Notes under the pieces: generated by a model
What the model saw: the letters and a program-made list of their open reading frames with translations, nothing else
Told to the model about the DNA's origin: nothing
The model's database searches: none
Made by a program: the position numbers and the translations under genes
Shown: positions 8,903 to 16,430 of the stretch, in pieces
Layout of the letters: each line of letters starts with the position of its first letter
Position numbering within the stretch: position 1 is the stretch's first letter
From: Eubacterium sp.
Lineage (GTDB): Bacteria; Bacillota; Clostridia; Oscillospirales; Acutalibacteraceae
Assembly (NCBI GenBank): GCA_022511205.1
Contig: JAFLRY010000001.1
Location: 1 to 64,000, forward strand
Direction of reading: 5' to 3'
Length of the DNA: 64,000 nt

Positions 8903-9174
8903 GTGCTGCCGAATTTTTTGCCTGTTATTTTACTGTCATAAGTATTGTAACAGTCGTTTTAACCATTGGAGATAAGCTAAATTCAAAAAAGAACGGCAAA
9001 AGAGTTCCCGAAGATTTTTTGCTGACCTTAGGGCTTCTCGGCGGCGCTTTGGCTGAATATATAACTATGAAGCTTATCCGCCACAAAACGAAGCATAAAA
9101 AATTTATGCTGATCCTGCCTGCCGAGATCATAATTCACATAGTGATCGTTGTTTTAATAGTGTTATACGCATAA
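8899..9174 (+). CDS. DUF1294 family membrane protein
   Basis: 91-residue integral membrane protein with hydrophobic segments at both ends and the DUF1294 pattern DK...RVPE..LL.LGLLGG........RHKTKHKKF between them. The role of the family is not known. The start overlaps the stop of the zinc-ribbon gene. A terminator stem begins within its TAA. Confidence 0.86.
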   Translation: MSAAEFFACYFTVISIVTVVLTIGDKLNSKKNGKRVPEDFLLTLGLLGGALAEYITMKLIRHKTKHKKFMLILPAEIIIHIVIVVLIVLYA

Positions 9175-9203
9175 AGAGGGTGAAAACACCCTCTTTTCTT
9201 TTT
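9173..9203 (+). terminator. Intrinsic terminator after the DUF1294 gene
   Basis: AAAGAGGGTG, loop AAAA, CACCCTCTTT, then TCTTTTT. The 10-bp stem is perfect. It stands between convergent genes; on the minus strand, where spoIVA arrives, the T-run is weaker, so it may act partly in both directions. Confidence 0.9.
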
Positions 9204-9230
9204 AGGCGATTTTGTTTTAATTTATTTTTC

Positions 9231-10700
9231 CTAAAGTATAATGCAGATAAGTCCGCTGCAACCCTCGTTGATAACTCTTTCGATAGTCTCTCTGAACTTA
9301 TTTCTTGCGTCTGCAGGCATTCTTTCAAGCTTGCCGCGAAGTCCCTCGTTAACAAGCTCATGGAGCGATTTGCCGAATATATCCGTTTTCCAAAGCTCAG
9401 CGGGGCTCTGCTCAAACTCTCTGAGCAGATACATAACAAGCTCTTGCGACTGGCTCTCGCTTCCGACGATCGGCGCAACCTCTGTATAAGTATTGCACTT
9501 TATCATATGGATGGACGGCGCCTGAGCCTTCAATCTTACTCCGTATCTGCCGCCCTGCTTCATAATTTCGGGTTCCTCAAGGGTCAGCTCAGTTATATCC
9601 GGCATTACGATGCCATAGCCCGTTCTTTCCACCTCGGAAAGCGCAGCTGAGAAGCGCATATAATCTTTTCTTATGGCGGTCAGCTCAATGATTTCCTTCA
9701 TAAGCTCTTTTTCGTTGGAAATGGAGACGTTGCATTCCTTGGAAAGAATTGAATAGAAATAACTGCTGTCGATAGAAATTTTGATACTGATGCTTCCGTT
9801 TGAAAGATCGAGATCGGAGATATTAAGACTTTCAATATCCTCATTCGCCGCAAGCCTTTCTGAAAATGCCTTAACGCTTCTGATATTATTAACTTCACTG
9901 CAGCATTCTTTTACAGATGAAAACAGCTTGCATTTCAGCTCGTTATCAGAATCAAGGCTCTTGATCCATGATGGGAAATTAAGCGAAATGCTCGTTACCG
10001 GGAATTCGTAAAGCACTCGTTCAAGAATGGCGTTTATCTTTTCCTCATCAAGCTCAAGGCAGTTTACCGGAAGCACGGGAACGTCATATTTTCTCGACAT
10101 TGCCTGGCAAAGCGCGCCGGTTTCCGCGCTGTCCGGTTCAACGCAGTTCATAATTACTACGAAGGGCTTGTTGATCTCCTTTAATTCCTTGATTACTCTT
10201 TCCTCAGCCTCTTCATATTCATCACGCGGAATAGCGCTGATCGAGCCGTCTGTAGTTACCACAAGCCCGATCGTTGAATGCTCGTTGATCACCTTTTGCG
10301 TGCCGATCTCCGCCGCCATATTAAAGGGTATCTCTTCTTCGAACCAGGGCGTGCGCACCATTCTCGGCTGATCCTCTTCTATGTAGCCCACGGAGCTTGG
10401 AACGATATAACCAACGCAATCTATGAGCCTTACCCTGAAATGCAGATTATCCTGCATGGAAAGCTCTATGGCTTCCTCGGGTATGAATTTCGGTTCGGTA
10501 GTCATTATCGTTCTGCCCGCGGCGCTCTGGGGCAGCTCATCTCGGGCGCGCTCCTTTTGAAATTCGCCGCTTATCCTGGGAATGACAAGGTTATCCATAA
10601 AGGATTTTATAAAGGTTGATTTTCCCGTTCTGACAGGGCCGACAACGCCGATGTAGATATCACCCTGCGTTCTCGATGATATGTCGTTATATATGCTCAA
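9231..10700 (-). CDS. spoIVA: Stage IV sporulation protein A, spore coat ATPase
   Basis: Morphogenetic ATPase that polymerises on the forespore surface as the base of the spore coat, recruited by SpoVM. Walker A is GPVRTGKSTF near residue 23, followed by the diagnostic DELPQSAAGRTIMTTEPKF. The end, 'EGCSGLICIIL', is family-like. The track start is GTG at 10709 (492 codons), but the only Shine-Dalgarno site, TAAGGAG, touches that GTG. A TTG at 10700 lies eight bases after it and is the better start (489 residues). Homologues I recall begin three residues earlier, so this remains open. It follows sipL by three bases or 12, depending on start. Confidence 0.96.
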   Translation of the reverse strand: MSIYNDISSRTQGDIYIGVVGPVRTGKSTFIKSFMDNLVIPRISGEFQKERARDELPQSAAGRTIMTTEPKFIPEEAIELSMQDNLHFRVRLIDCVGYIVPSSVGYIEEDQPRMVRTPWFEEEIPFNMAAEIGTQKVINEHSTIGLVVTTDGSISAIPRDEYEEAEERVIKELKEINKPFVVIMNCVEPDSAETGALCQAMSRKYDVPVLPVNCLELDEEKINAILERVLYEFPVTSISLNFPSWIKSLDSDNELKCKLFSSVKECCSEVNNIRSVKAFSERLAANEDIESLNISDLDLSNGSISIKISIDSSYFYSILSKECNVSISNEKELMKEIIELTAIRKDYMRFSAALSEVERTGYGIVMPDITELTLEEPEIMKQGGRYGVRLKAQAPSIHMIKCNTYTEVAPIVGSESQSQELVMYLLREFEQSPAELWKTDIFGKSLHELVNEGLRGKLERMPADARNKFRETIERVINEGCSGLICIIL

Positions 10701-10716
10701 ATCATTCACTCCTTAC
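10700..10716 (-). promoter_or_regulatory. Ribosome binding site that decides the spoIVA start
   Basis: Minus strand TAAGGAGTGAATGATTTG. The TAA is the sipL stop. The AAGGAG leaves eight bases before TTG (10698-10700) but no space before GTG (10707-10709). An ATG at 10703-10705 is out of frame and ends at once. Confidence 0.6.
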
Positions 10717-12170
10717 ATTCCCGGAATTAAAAGAATACGCTTGTTGTTTAAAACGTCCTCTTTAAGCTCGTTTTCTGCTTTTATCAGATCAACCGAGGTC
10801 CTGAATTTTTTAGCGATATCCCATAACAGCTCATTTTCATCTGCAAAATATACCACCAGCGCAGGTGAATCGGCAATATCATTCTCAGTTACCTGAATAT
10901 CGGATACAACGCTGAAGGTGCGTTCCTCAAATTTTACCGCGTTAAATTCGATTAGGTATCTAATGCCTATTTCATTTTCGGAATTGATAACGTAATCAAA
11001 GGATTTCACGTAAACCGCTGAAGCGCTGAAGCTTTTCATTTCGATTTCTTTTCGCTGGCTGACGTAAATCAGCTCGGAATTTTGATTTCGTATAAAAGCG
11101 TTTAGCTCAATATTCTTTCCGTCACAAATATTAAGTGAAAGATCGGCAACCTCAACGATCTTTATATTATCAAATTGGAAAGTTGCTTTTGCGCTGAGTA
11201 CGTCGGAAATAAACTCGCCGTTTACGTTAAGCCTTACCTTGCTGAAGGTGTTCGTGATTTCCTTGTCCGTAGCATAGGAATCGGTTGTCAGCTGAGCAGT
11301 TACTTTTCTGAATACCGAAACGTTCATATTTACGTCGCCGATCAATTCGATCATTCTCAACTCGTTATTTTTATCAGCCTTTGGCTTAACGTAAATATTG
11401 CCTACTGCCATATTTACTATGGCGTTGTCGCCTTCGTCAATGCCGTTTAAATCAATTATTTTGCTGATCGAAACTGATTTCTCACACCTTCTTATAACCT
11501 CGTGTTCCGTGTCTGTGGTGTAGAGAATCGAAAACTCAGCAGTAGCTTTAACGAGCATTTTGTTTTTGATTATCTTTGTTTCCTCGCAGTGAACGCTTGA
11601 GAAAGTGTTTATGATTTTTCTTACAACGTCGCTATCGGCAGGAATGATCGTTTCCTCTTCAAATTCAGCTCTGGCAAAGGCGGAGCCTATAAGAGAAAGA
11701 TAATTAACAGTATCACGGCGGATCAGCGTATTTTCGGCATCGTCTATCATATTTATCGGCGTGCAGGCAGTGATTCTTATATCCAGCGCAAAGGCGTTAT
11801 GTATGTCTATTCTTCTTTGATTGATAACTCTGAAATTACTATATCTGTTAATTACCAGCACTTCGGCTGATACATCCTCATAATTGCCCTCGATATTAAT
11901 GCTTTTCTGGAAATCCTCCTCAAAATCGGCGGTAGTTATATTTGAGGAAGCATCGCTCACATATGTTAAGAATATTTTTGATTTTCCGTAGACGGTCAAA
12001 ACTCCGTTACTGTAATCGGTATTCACTATAAAGTTATTGATACAGCAACGTATAATTTTTAATAGATCGTCGTTATACGACATCAGATTTTCCTGAAAAT
12101 CAAGATCAACGTCAACGCATTTAGAAAATACGCTGCATCTTTCCGTCATTTCCCTAACGTTATTTTCCAT
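10713..12170 (-). CDS. sipL: SipL-like spore coat protein (SPOCS/DUF3794 repeats plus LysM)
   Basis: 485-residue protein with repeated beta-rich SPOCS (DUF3794) segments, for example 'VNVSVFRKVTAQLTTDSYATDKEI', and a C-terminal LysM of about 45 residues ending 'NNKRILLIPGM'. This is the architecture of Clostridioides difficile SipL, whose LysM binds SpoIVA and is needed for coat attachment. Its position directly upstream of spoIVA, three bases apart, supports the call. AAGGAG lies seven bases before the ATG. A SigE-like promoter lies at 12230-12258. The sequence has no signal peptide, as expected for a mother-cell cytosolic protein. Confidence 0.88.
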   Translation of the reverse strand: MENNVREMTERCSVFSKCVDVDLDFQENLMSYNDDLLKIIRCCINNFIVNTDYSNGVLTVYGKSKIFLTYVSDASSNITTADFEEDFQKSINIEGNYEDVSAEVLVINRYSNFRVINQRRIDIHNAFALDIRITACTPINMIDDAENTLIRRDTVNYLSLIGSAFARAEFEEETIIPADSDVVRKIINTFSSVHCEETKIIKNKMLVKATAEFSILYTTDTEHEVIRRCEKSVSISKIIDLNGIDEGDNAIVNMAVGNIYVKPKADKNNELRMIELIGDVNMNVSVFRKVTAQLTTDSYATDKEITNTFSKVRLNVNGEFISDVLSAKATFQFDNIKIVEVADLSLNICDGKNIELNAFIRNQNSELIYVSQRKEIEMKSFSASAVYVKSFDYVINSENEIGIRYLIEFNAVKFEERTFSVVSDIQVTENDIADSPALVVYFADENELLWDIAKKFRTSVDLIKAENELKEDVLNNKRILLIPGM

Positions 12171-12229
12171 AGCAGTACTCCTTCATTTTTCGGCAGAAAA
12201 AATTATTTAAAGATCCGCCTTACTGCTAA

Positions 12230-12258
12230 AACATATGCGCAAACTTTTTGATATATAA
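12230..12258 (-). promoter_or_regulatory. Possible SigE-type (mother cell) promoter for sipL-spoIVA
   Basis: Minus strand TTATATAT, 13-base spacer, CATATGTT, about 60 bases before sipL. This is close to the SigE pattern (kmATATTT and CATACAnT) but not exact. No good SigA promoter is seen in the gap. Timing under SigE is what is known for spoIVA in other spore formers; the site itself is inferred. Confidence 0.35.
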
Positions 12259-12292
12259 CAAAAAAGCCCTGTAAAATCTTACAGAGCTTTTC
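12259..12292 (-). terminator. Intrinsic terminator after spoVM
   Basis: Minus strand AAAAGCtCTGTAA, short loop, TTACAGgGCTTTTTTG. The long stem ends in a T-run seven bases beyond the spoVM stop. It closes the yicC-to-spoVM operon and separates it from sipL-spoIVA. Confidence 0.9.
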
Positions 12293-12298
12293 GTATGT

Positions 12299-12382
12299 TC
12301 AATTATTTACTTTTTTTATTTTGAAAATCATTCTCATTATAGGGGCCATAAATTTGGGCGGATTTACAATTACTACTTTCAC
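12299..12382 (-). CDS. spoVM: Stage V sporulation protein M (too short for the ORF track)
   Basis: 27-residue amphipathic peptide that recognises forespore membrane curvature and anchors SpoIVA. It starts MKVVIVNPPKFM and goes on as a basic/hydrophobic helix ending FKIKKVNN. Aligned without gaps to B. subtilis SpoVM, residues P9, K10, F11, I15 and R17 agree; P9 is the residue known to matter for localisation. The start is GTG at 12382: GGAGG lies seven bases before it, while an in-frame ATG two codons earlier is too close. Synteny agrees, since B. subtilis spoVM also closes the prkC-rsgA-thiN operon. A terminator follows at once. The track's plus-strand ORF over this region is a shadow. Confidence 0.92.
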   Translation of the reverse strand: MKVVIVNPPKFMAPIMRMIFKIKKVNN

Positions 12383-12397
12383 GATCATTCCTCCAAA

Positions 12398-12541
12398 TCA
12401 TTTTTTACAGCATATTATGCCGAGAATGATTACTGCAAATGCCAAAATTCTTAATAACCAGGCAGAAGGCAGGCAAATAGCAAGAACGCATCCAAAGCCG
12501 AAAGCCAGCCATAAAAAATCTCTGCGGCACATCTTTTTCAT
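12398..12541 (-). CDS. Membrane microprotein between thiN and spoVM (47 aa, not in ORF track)
   Basis: 47 codons from ATG at 12541 to TGA at 12398. The product begins MKKMCRRDFLWLAFGFG, continues as one or two hydrophobic segments, and ends in CCKK. It has four cysteines, a basic N-terminus and no charged residue in the core except one Arg. GAGGTG lies nine bases before the ATG. It is 52 bases after thiN and 15 bases before spoVM, between the same promoter and terminator. No family is recognised. Gene position suggests a role in sporulation or membranes, but that is inference only. Confidence 0.72.
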   Translation of the reverse strand: MKKMCRRDFLWLAFGFGCVLAICLPSAWLLRILAFAVIILGIICCKK

Positions 12542-12593
12542 ATGAGTAAACACCTCGCACGGCTGTATTTACTACATACTATGAAGAATCGTC

Positions 12594-13226
12594 TTAATCG
12601 TTACTCATAATCAGTAAAATTTTTCCTTCGTTAACAGAAATCTTAACTTTACCGCCGTTAAAATGGTTGCTCTGGCAGAGCTGATCCCAAGGCTCTATAT
12701 CGATGTTATCCGTTTCATAATGCGCTCCTTTTATAGTAACGCCCTTAGCCCTTCCAAAAACAGCGAACAAAGAAAAGTAACGGTAATCCTCTTCGTCAAA
12801 CTCAATTTCATTTTCAACAAGCTGAATCTTGTTTTTCGCGTTTTTAATGGTGCAATTAATGCCGTTTTGCCGGCAATATTCAAGGCAGAGAATATTTGAA
12901 TATGTATGATCCACCCGATCGCCTATCGCGCAGAGAATTTCGATATCGCCGTATCCAAGCTCAATAGCCTTCTTAACGCAGTAAAAAGTATCCGTTTCGT
13001 CTTTTTCGATCGGAAGCCTTATCACTCTGTTTCCGAATTGAGGGCAGGAAGCTGAGTCGAAATCTCCGATAATAAGATCGGGTATGATTCCTGCCTTAAG
13101 ACAATTCTTATATCCCGAATCCGCAGCGATAATAAACGCTGTTCTGTCCAATTTACTTTTTATAAACTGAATATCATTGTCCGGCGCGCCAGAGACGATA
13201 ACGCACTTTACTTTTTGATTTCCCAT
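12594..13226 (-). CDS. thiN: Thiamine pyrophosphokinase
   Basis: Cytosolic enzyme that makes thiamine pyrophosphate from thiamine and ATP. 210 residues. N-terminal catalytic-domain signatures are ADSGYKNCLKAGIIPDLIIGDFDS (quoted in part: 'IPDLIIGDFDS'), 'EKDETDTFYCVKKAIELG' and 'GDRVDHTYSNI'. A beta-rich thiamine-binding C-terminal domain follows. The start overlaps the end of rsgA by 19 bases, with AAGGA nine bases before the ATG. rsgA-thiN-spoVM order matches B. subtilis, except that rpe is missing here. Confidence 0.94.
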   Translation of the reverse strand: MGNQKVKCVIVSGAPDNDIQFIKSKLDRTAFIIAADSGYKNCLKAGIIPDLIIGDFDSASCPQFGNRVIRLPIEKDETDTFYCVKKAIELGYGDIEILCAIGDRVDHTYSNILCLEYCRQNGINCTIKNAKNKIQLVENEIEFDEEDYRYFSLFAVFGRAKGVTIKGAHYETDNIDIEPWDQLCQSNHFNGGKVKISVNEGKILLIMSND

Positions 13227-14092
13227 TCCTTTATGTCCTTAACCTCATTATACAGCTGAACGTAGCTGTCGTGTCTGCTCTTTTGAACTCTTCCGTCCTT
13301 CACCGCCTCACAAACGGCACATCCCTTTTCGTTTATATGGGCGCAGGTGGAAAACTTACATTTGCCGAAATATGGCTCAAACTCACGGAAGCAGTCGAAC
13401 AGCTCGTCTTTTAATATCGTTTCACAGCGTTCCAAATCAAGAGAGGAAAAGCCCGGCGTGTCCGCAACGTAGCCGCCGCCTACTTTATAAAGCTCGCAGT
13501 GGCGCGTTGTGTGCTTTCCTCTGCCGAGACGCTTGCTGGTTTCACCTGTTTTAAGTGCAAGATCGGCGTCTATCGCGTTTAAAAGCGAAGATTTCCCTAC
13601 GCCTGTGTTGCCCGTAAAAGCGGATATCTTGCCCTTCAGAAGCTCTCTGACCTGCTCTGCTCCCCTGCCGTCTTTATTACAACACACAATAGTTTTAAAG
13701 CCTGAAGCTTCATATATCTTTTTATATTCAATATATGAATCATCAAGATCGATCTTCGTGAAAACGATGACAGGCTCGATATTCTTATATTCCGCTATGG
13801 CGATCATTCTATCGATAATAAACGTATTCACCGCAGGCTCAACGGTTGAAGAAACGATGAAAAGCTGATCGAGATTCGCCAGCGGCGGACGAACGAGCGT
13901 ATTCTTTCTCTGCAGGATATTTTCTATTCTGTTTTCAGCGTTTTCGCCCAAAGAAATTTCCACATCGTCTCCTACGAGAGGAACGATATTCTGTTTGCGG
14001 AAATTTCCGCGGGGCTTACATTCATAAACAGTCTCGGCGGTTTCCACATAGTAGAAACCGCCAATCCCTTTGATTATTTTTCCTTGTATCAT
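13208..14092 (-). CDS. rsgA: Ribosome small subunit-dependent GTPase RsgA
   Basis: Circularly permuted GTPase that checks late 30S assembly. The 294 residues hold an OB-fold N-terminal domain, then the motifs in permuted order: G4 'VFTKIDL', G1 GNTGVGKSSLLN, G3 'DTPGF'. A C-terminal zinc site (C...CKFSTCAH...GCAVC) closes it. The Shine-Dalgarno site before the ATG is weak. It follows prkC by 49 bases, and in B. subtilis its homologue is a PrkC substrate encoded in the same order. Confidence 0.96.
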   Translation of the reverse strand: MIQGKIIKGIGGFYYVETAETVYECKPRGNFRKQNIVPLVGDDVEISLGENAENRIENILQRKNTLVRPPLANLDQLFIVSSTVEPAVNTFIIDRMIAIAEYKNIEPVIVFTKIDLDDSYIEYKKIYEASGFKTIVCCNKDGRGAEQVRELLKGKISAFTGNTGVGKSSLLNAIDADLALKTGETSKRLGRGKHTTRHCELYKVGGGYVADTPGFSSLDLERCETILKDELFDCFREFEPYFGKCKFSTCAHINEKGCAVCEAVKDGRVQKSRHDSYVQLYNEVKDIKEWEIKK

Positions 14093-14141
14093 TGAACAGG
14101 TTCTTTCGTATTATAGTTACAATTACGAGTGCTTATCTTGC

Positions 14142-16415
14142 CTAATCTGCAGGATCATATGTATTCTCATCACCCGACGGTTCGTTCGGGGCCTCTGTGG
14201 GCGCTTCTGTAGGAGCTTCGGTGGGCGCTTCCGTAGGAGCTTCAGTCGGCGCTTCCGTTGGTGGTTGAGTTGGCGCCTGTGTTGCCTGAGTAGTTGCTTC
14301 GGTCGGACGTTGTGTAGAGCCGGTAGTAGGCTGCGTAGGCGCGGCTGTCGGCTGAGCAGACGTTGGGCGCTGAGTAGCTCCTGAAGTCGGCTGCGCCGAA
14401 GTCGGTCTCTGCGTCGATTGAGTCGGCCTATCCGTTGACTGAGTAAAGGAAGCGAAGCCGAAATCAACAGTTGAATGCTGATCGCTGTTAAGGTTGTAGT
14501 TGAGTTCCTGCTGAGCCACAGTTTCATCAAGTGCAACAACTACAGTAACATTTTCACTTGCTTCCCGGGCTATCGTGATCTGAGTTTCAGAGCCGTCAAG
14601 TCTTATACGGGTGCTGCTGTACTGAGCACCGTTTACACTTGTGATAAGATTATCGTAAATGTAATATCCGTTTCTGTTTATGCAGGATGGAAGCTTAACA
14701 TTTATAGTAATCGTGTATTGATTGGGCGGAATAAAGTTGCCGTTTGAAACGATTAGTTTGATATCATCGTTCTCTTTTGCAGTTGAGGGATATTCAGGAT
14801 CTTGTGAAACGACCGTTCCCATCGGAAGCGCGCTATCTACCATTTCTATATTTACATTTTTGAAGCCTACTTTTTTAAGAATAGACTGAGCGTCATTCTG
14901 TGAAAGACCGATAACGTCCGGAACAGGATAGCTGTTTTCAGTTAAAACAGTAGGACCTGTCGAAACGTAAATCGTAATAAGCGTATCCTCGGAAACAGGC
15001 GCAGTAGCGCGAGGCTCGGTATAAACTACCATACCCTCTGCGATAGTTTCACTTGCGATAGTGGCAACCTTAATATTGTTAAGCCCTTCGTTTTCAAGCA
15101 TCTGTCTTGCTTTTTCTTCAGTTATCTCGTAGCAGTTGGGAACTATTTTGCTCTCGGTCGAAGCGGCAACCTTTAAGATGATCTGCGTACCCTTAATAAC
15201 GACTGAACCCGCGCTGGGATTCTGCTCAAGGATCGTTCCCGCCTCATATTCAGAGGTTATATCATATTCGGGAGTAAATGAATAATTGGTGTATTTTGAA
15301 ATAACGGTATCATAGGATTGGCCAACGAAGCTCTCCAGCTTGATTGCCTGAGTATCCATTCCGTCAGAAAGCCAGAAAACAAGGCTTACCGCGGCGGTGA
15401 CAAGCAGGATCAATCCCATAACGGTGGCGGCAAAAACCTTACGCTTATTCTTTTTGCGCTCTGCCTTATCCTCTGCCTGATCGTTGCCTTTACTCTTTGC
15501 AGTAGTGCTGATACCGGGGATATCATCTCTCTTAACAAATTTTGTCGGCTGATCGTCTACGTAATAAGAATAGTCAAACGTTGCCTTCGGGTTTTTGATC
15601 ACCTCTTCAAGATCAAGGAGCATTTCAGTAGCAGTCTGATATCTTTCAAGCGGATTTTTCTGCATTGCGTGAATGCAGATCTGCTCAAGACCGAGCGGAA
15701 TATCCGGATCAATAGCAGTAAGCCTTTTCGGCTCCTCGTTTACCTGCATAAGGGCAACGGAAACGGCGCTGTCTGCCTCAAAAGGAACTCGTCCCACAAG
15801 CATTTCATAAAATACTACGCCCAGAGAATAGATATCAGCTCTTTCGTCAGTAAGCTCTCCCTTAGCCTGTTCCGGAGAAATATAATGAACTGAGCCGATG
15901 GCGTTTTCCGATAAGGTCTTCGTTTCGGTTCTTGAAAATCTCGCGATACCGAAATCAGTTACTTTAATATTTCCTGTGGGAAGCAAAATGATATTCTGCG
16001 GCTTAATATCTCTGTGAACGATGCCTTTATCGTGGGCGTGCTGTAACGCCTTAAGTATCTGAGAAATGAAAAATACCGCGTCATTCCAAGTGATGATCCC
16101 AAGCTTTTGGATATACTCCTTAAGCGTGATCCCGTCCACGTACTCCATAACTATGTACTGGAGCTTATCGCCGAAGCTTACGTCATAAACCTTAACGATA
16201 TTCGGATGAGACAATACGGCAATCGCCTTGGATTCATTCTTGAACCGTCTCACAAAATCCTCATCGTGAATGAATTCCTCCTTAAGGATTTTAACGGCAA
16301 CGATCCTATCGTCCACGTTATCGTATGCCTTATAAACAACAGACATTCCGCCCACGCCGATGATCTCGTGGATCTCATATCTGCCGTCAAGCCTTTTTCC
16401 TACGTAATTTTCCAT
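14142..16415 (-). CDS. prkC: PASTA-domain Ser/Thr protein kinase PrkC
   Basis: Membrane receptor kinase that senses muropeptides. From the ATG at 16415 (757 residues) it has an N-terminal kinase domain (about 10-275) with the glycine loop GVGGMSVVY, HRDIKPQN, DFG and a GSVHYISPEQ activation end. A basic juxtamembrane stretch, a TM helix (about 330-350), three PASTA repeats (about 358-556) and a beta-rich region follow. The last 100 residues are almost only Thr, Pro, Ser, Ala, Gln and Glu, including six PTEA units. The track's TTG at 16430 lies in the Shine-Dalgarno region. Stop is TAG. It is co-transcribed with its phosphatase gene prpC. Confidence 0.96.
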   Translation of the reverse strand: MENYVGKRLDGRYEIHEIIGVGGMSVVYKAYDNVDDRIVAVKILKEEFIHDEDFVRRFKNESKAIAVLSHPNIVKVYDVSFGDKLQYIVMEYVDGITLKEYIQKLGIITWNDAVFFISQILKALQHAHDKGIVHRDIKPQNIILLPTGNIKVTDFGIARFSRTETKTLSENAIGSVHYISPEQAKGELTDERADIYSLGVVFYEMLVGRVPFEADSAVSVALMQVNEEPKRLTAIDPDIPLGLEQICIHAMQKNPLERYQTATEMLLDLEEVIKNPKATFDYSYYVDDQPTKFVKRDDIPGISTTAKSKGNDQAEDKAERKKNKRKVFAATVMGLILLVTAAVSLVFWLSDGMDTQAIKLESFVGQSYDTVISKYTNYSFTPEYDITSEYEAGTILEQNPSAGSVVIKGTQIILKVAASTESKIVPNCYEITEEKARQMLENEGLNNIKVATIASETIAEGMVVYTEPRATAPVSEDTLITIYVSTGPTVLTENSYPVPDVIGLSQNDAQSILKKVGFKNVNIEMVDSALPMGTVVSQDPEYPSTAKENDDIKLIVSNGNFIPPNQYTITINVKLPSCINRNGYYIYDNLITSVNGAQYSSTRIRLDGSETQITIAREASENVTVVVALDETVAQQELNYNLNSDQHSTVDFGFASFTQSTDRPTQSTQRPTSAQPTSGATQRPTSAQPTAAPTQPTTGSTQRPTEATTQATQAPTQPPTEAPTEAPTEAPTEAPTEAPTEAPNEPSGDENTYDPAD
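14188..14259. repeat. Six 12-bp tandem repeats coding PTEA units in prkC
   Basis: Six imperfect 12-base units (alternating ggcgcttcYgtN and ggagcttcNgtN on the plus strand) encode (PTEA)x6 on the minus strand. Slippage by one unit would keep the frame and change only tail length. The wider Thr/Pro-rich stretch runs on to about 14455. Confidence 0.85.
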
Positions 16416-16430
16416 ACACCGATACCTCAA

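Noticed and set aside
9205-9230. Separate terminator for spoIVA
   Set aside because: Nothing beyond the shared hairpin at 9173-9203 is visible; the T-run on the minus strand is too short to call it with confidence.
12321-12545. 74-codon plus-strand ORF
   Set aside because: It covers the minus-strand spoVM and microprotein genes; it has no ribosome site and no protein-like pattern.
12171-12593. Riboswitch or tRNA in the longest gap of the window
   Set aside because: The gap is filled by the microprotein, spoVM, a terminator and the sipL leader; no conserved RNA fold or CCA-ended cloverleaf was seen.
14188-14455. Possible CRISPR-like short repeats
   Set aside because: The units are 12 bases, directly adjacent and in frame; they code for the Thr/Pro tail of PrkC and have no spacers or cas genes.
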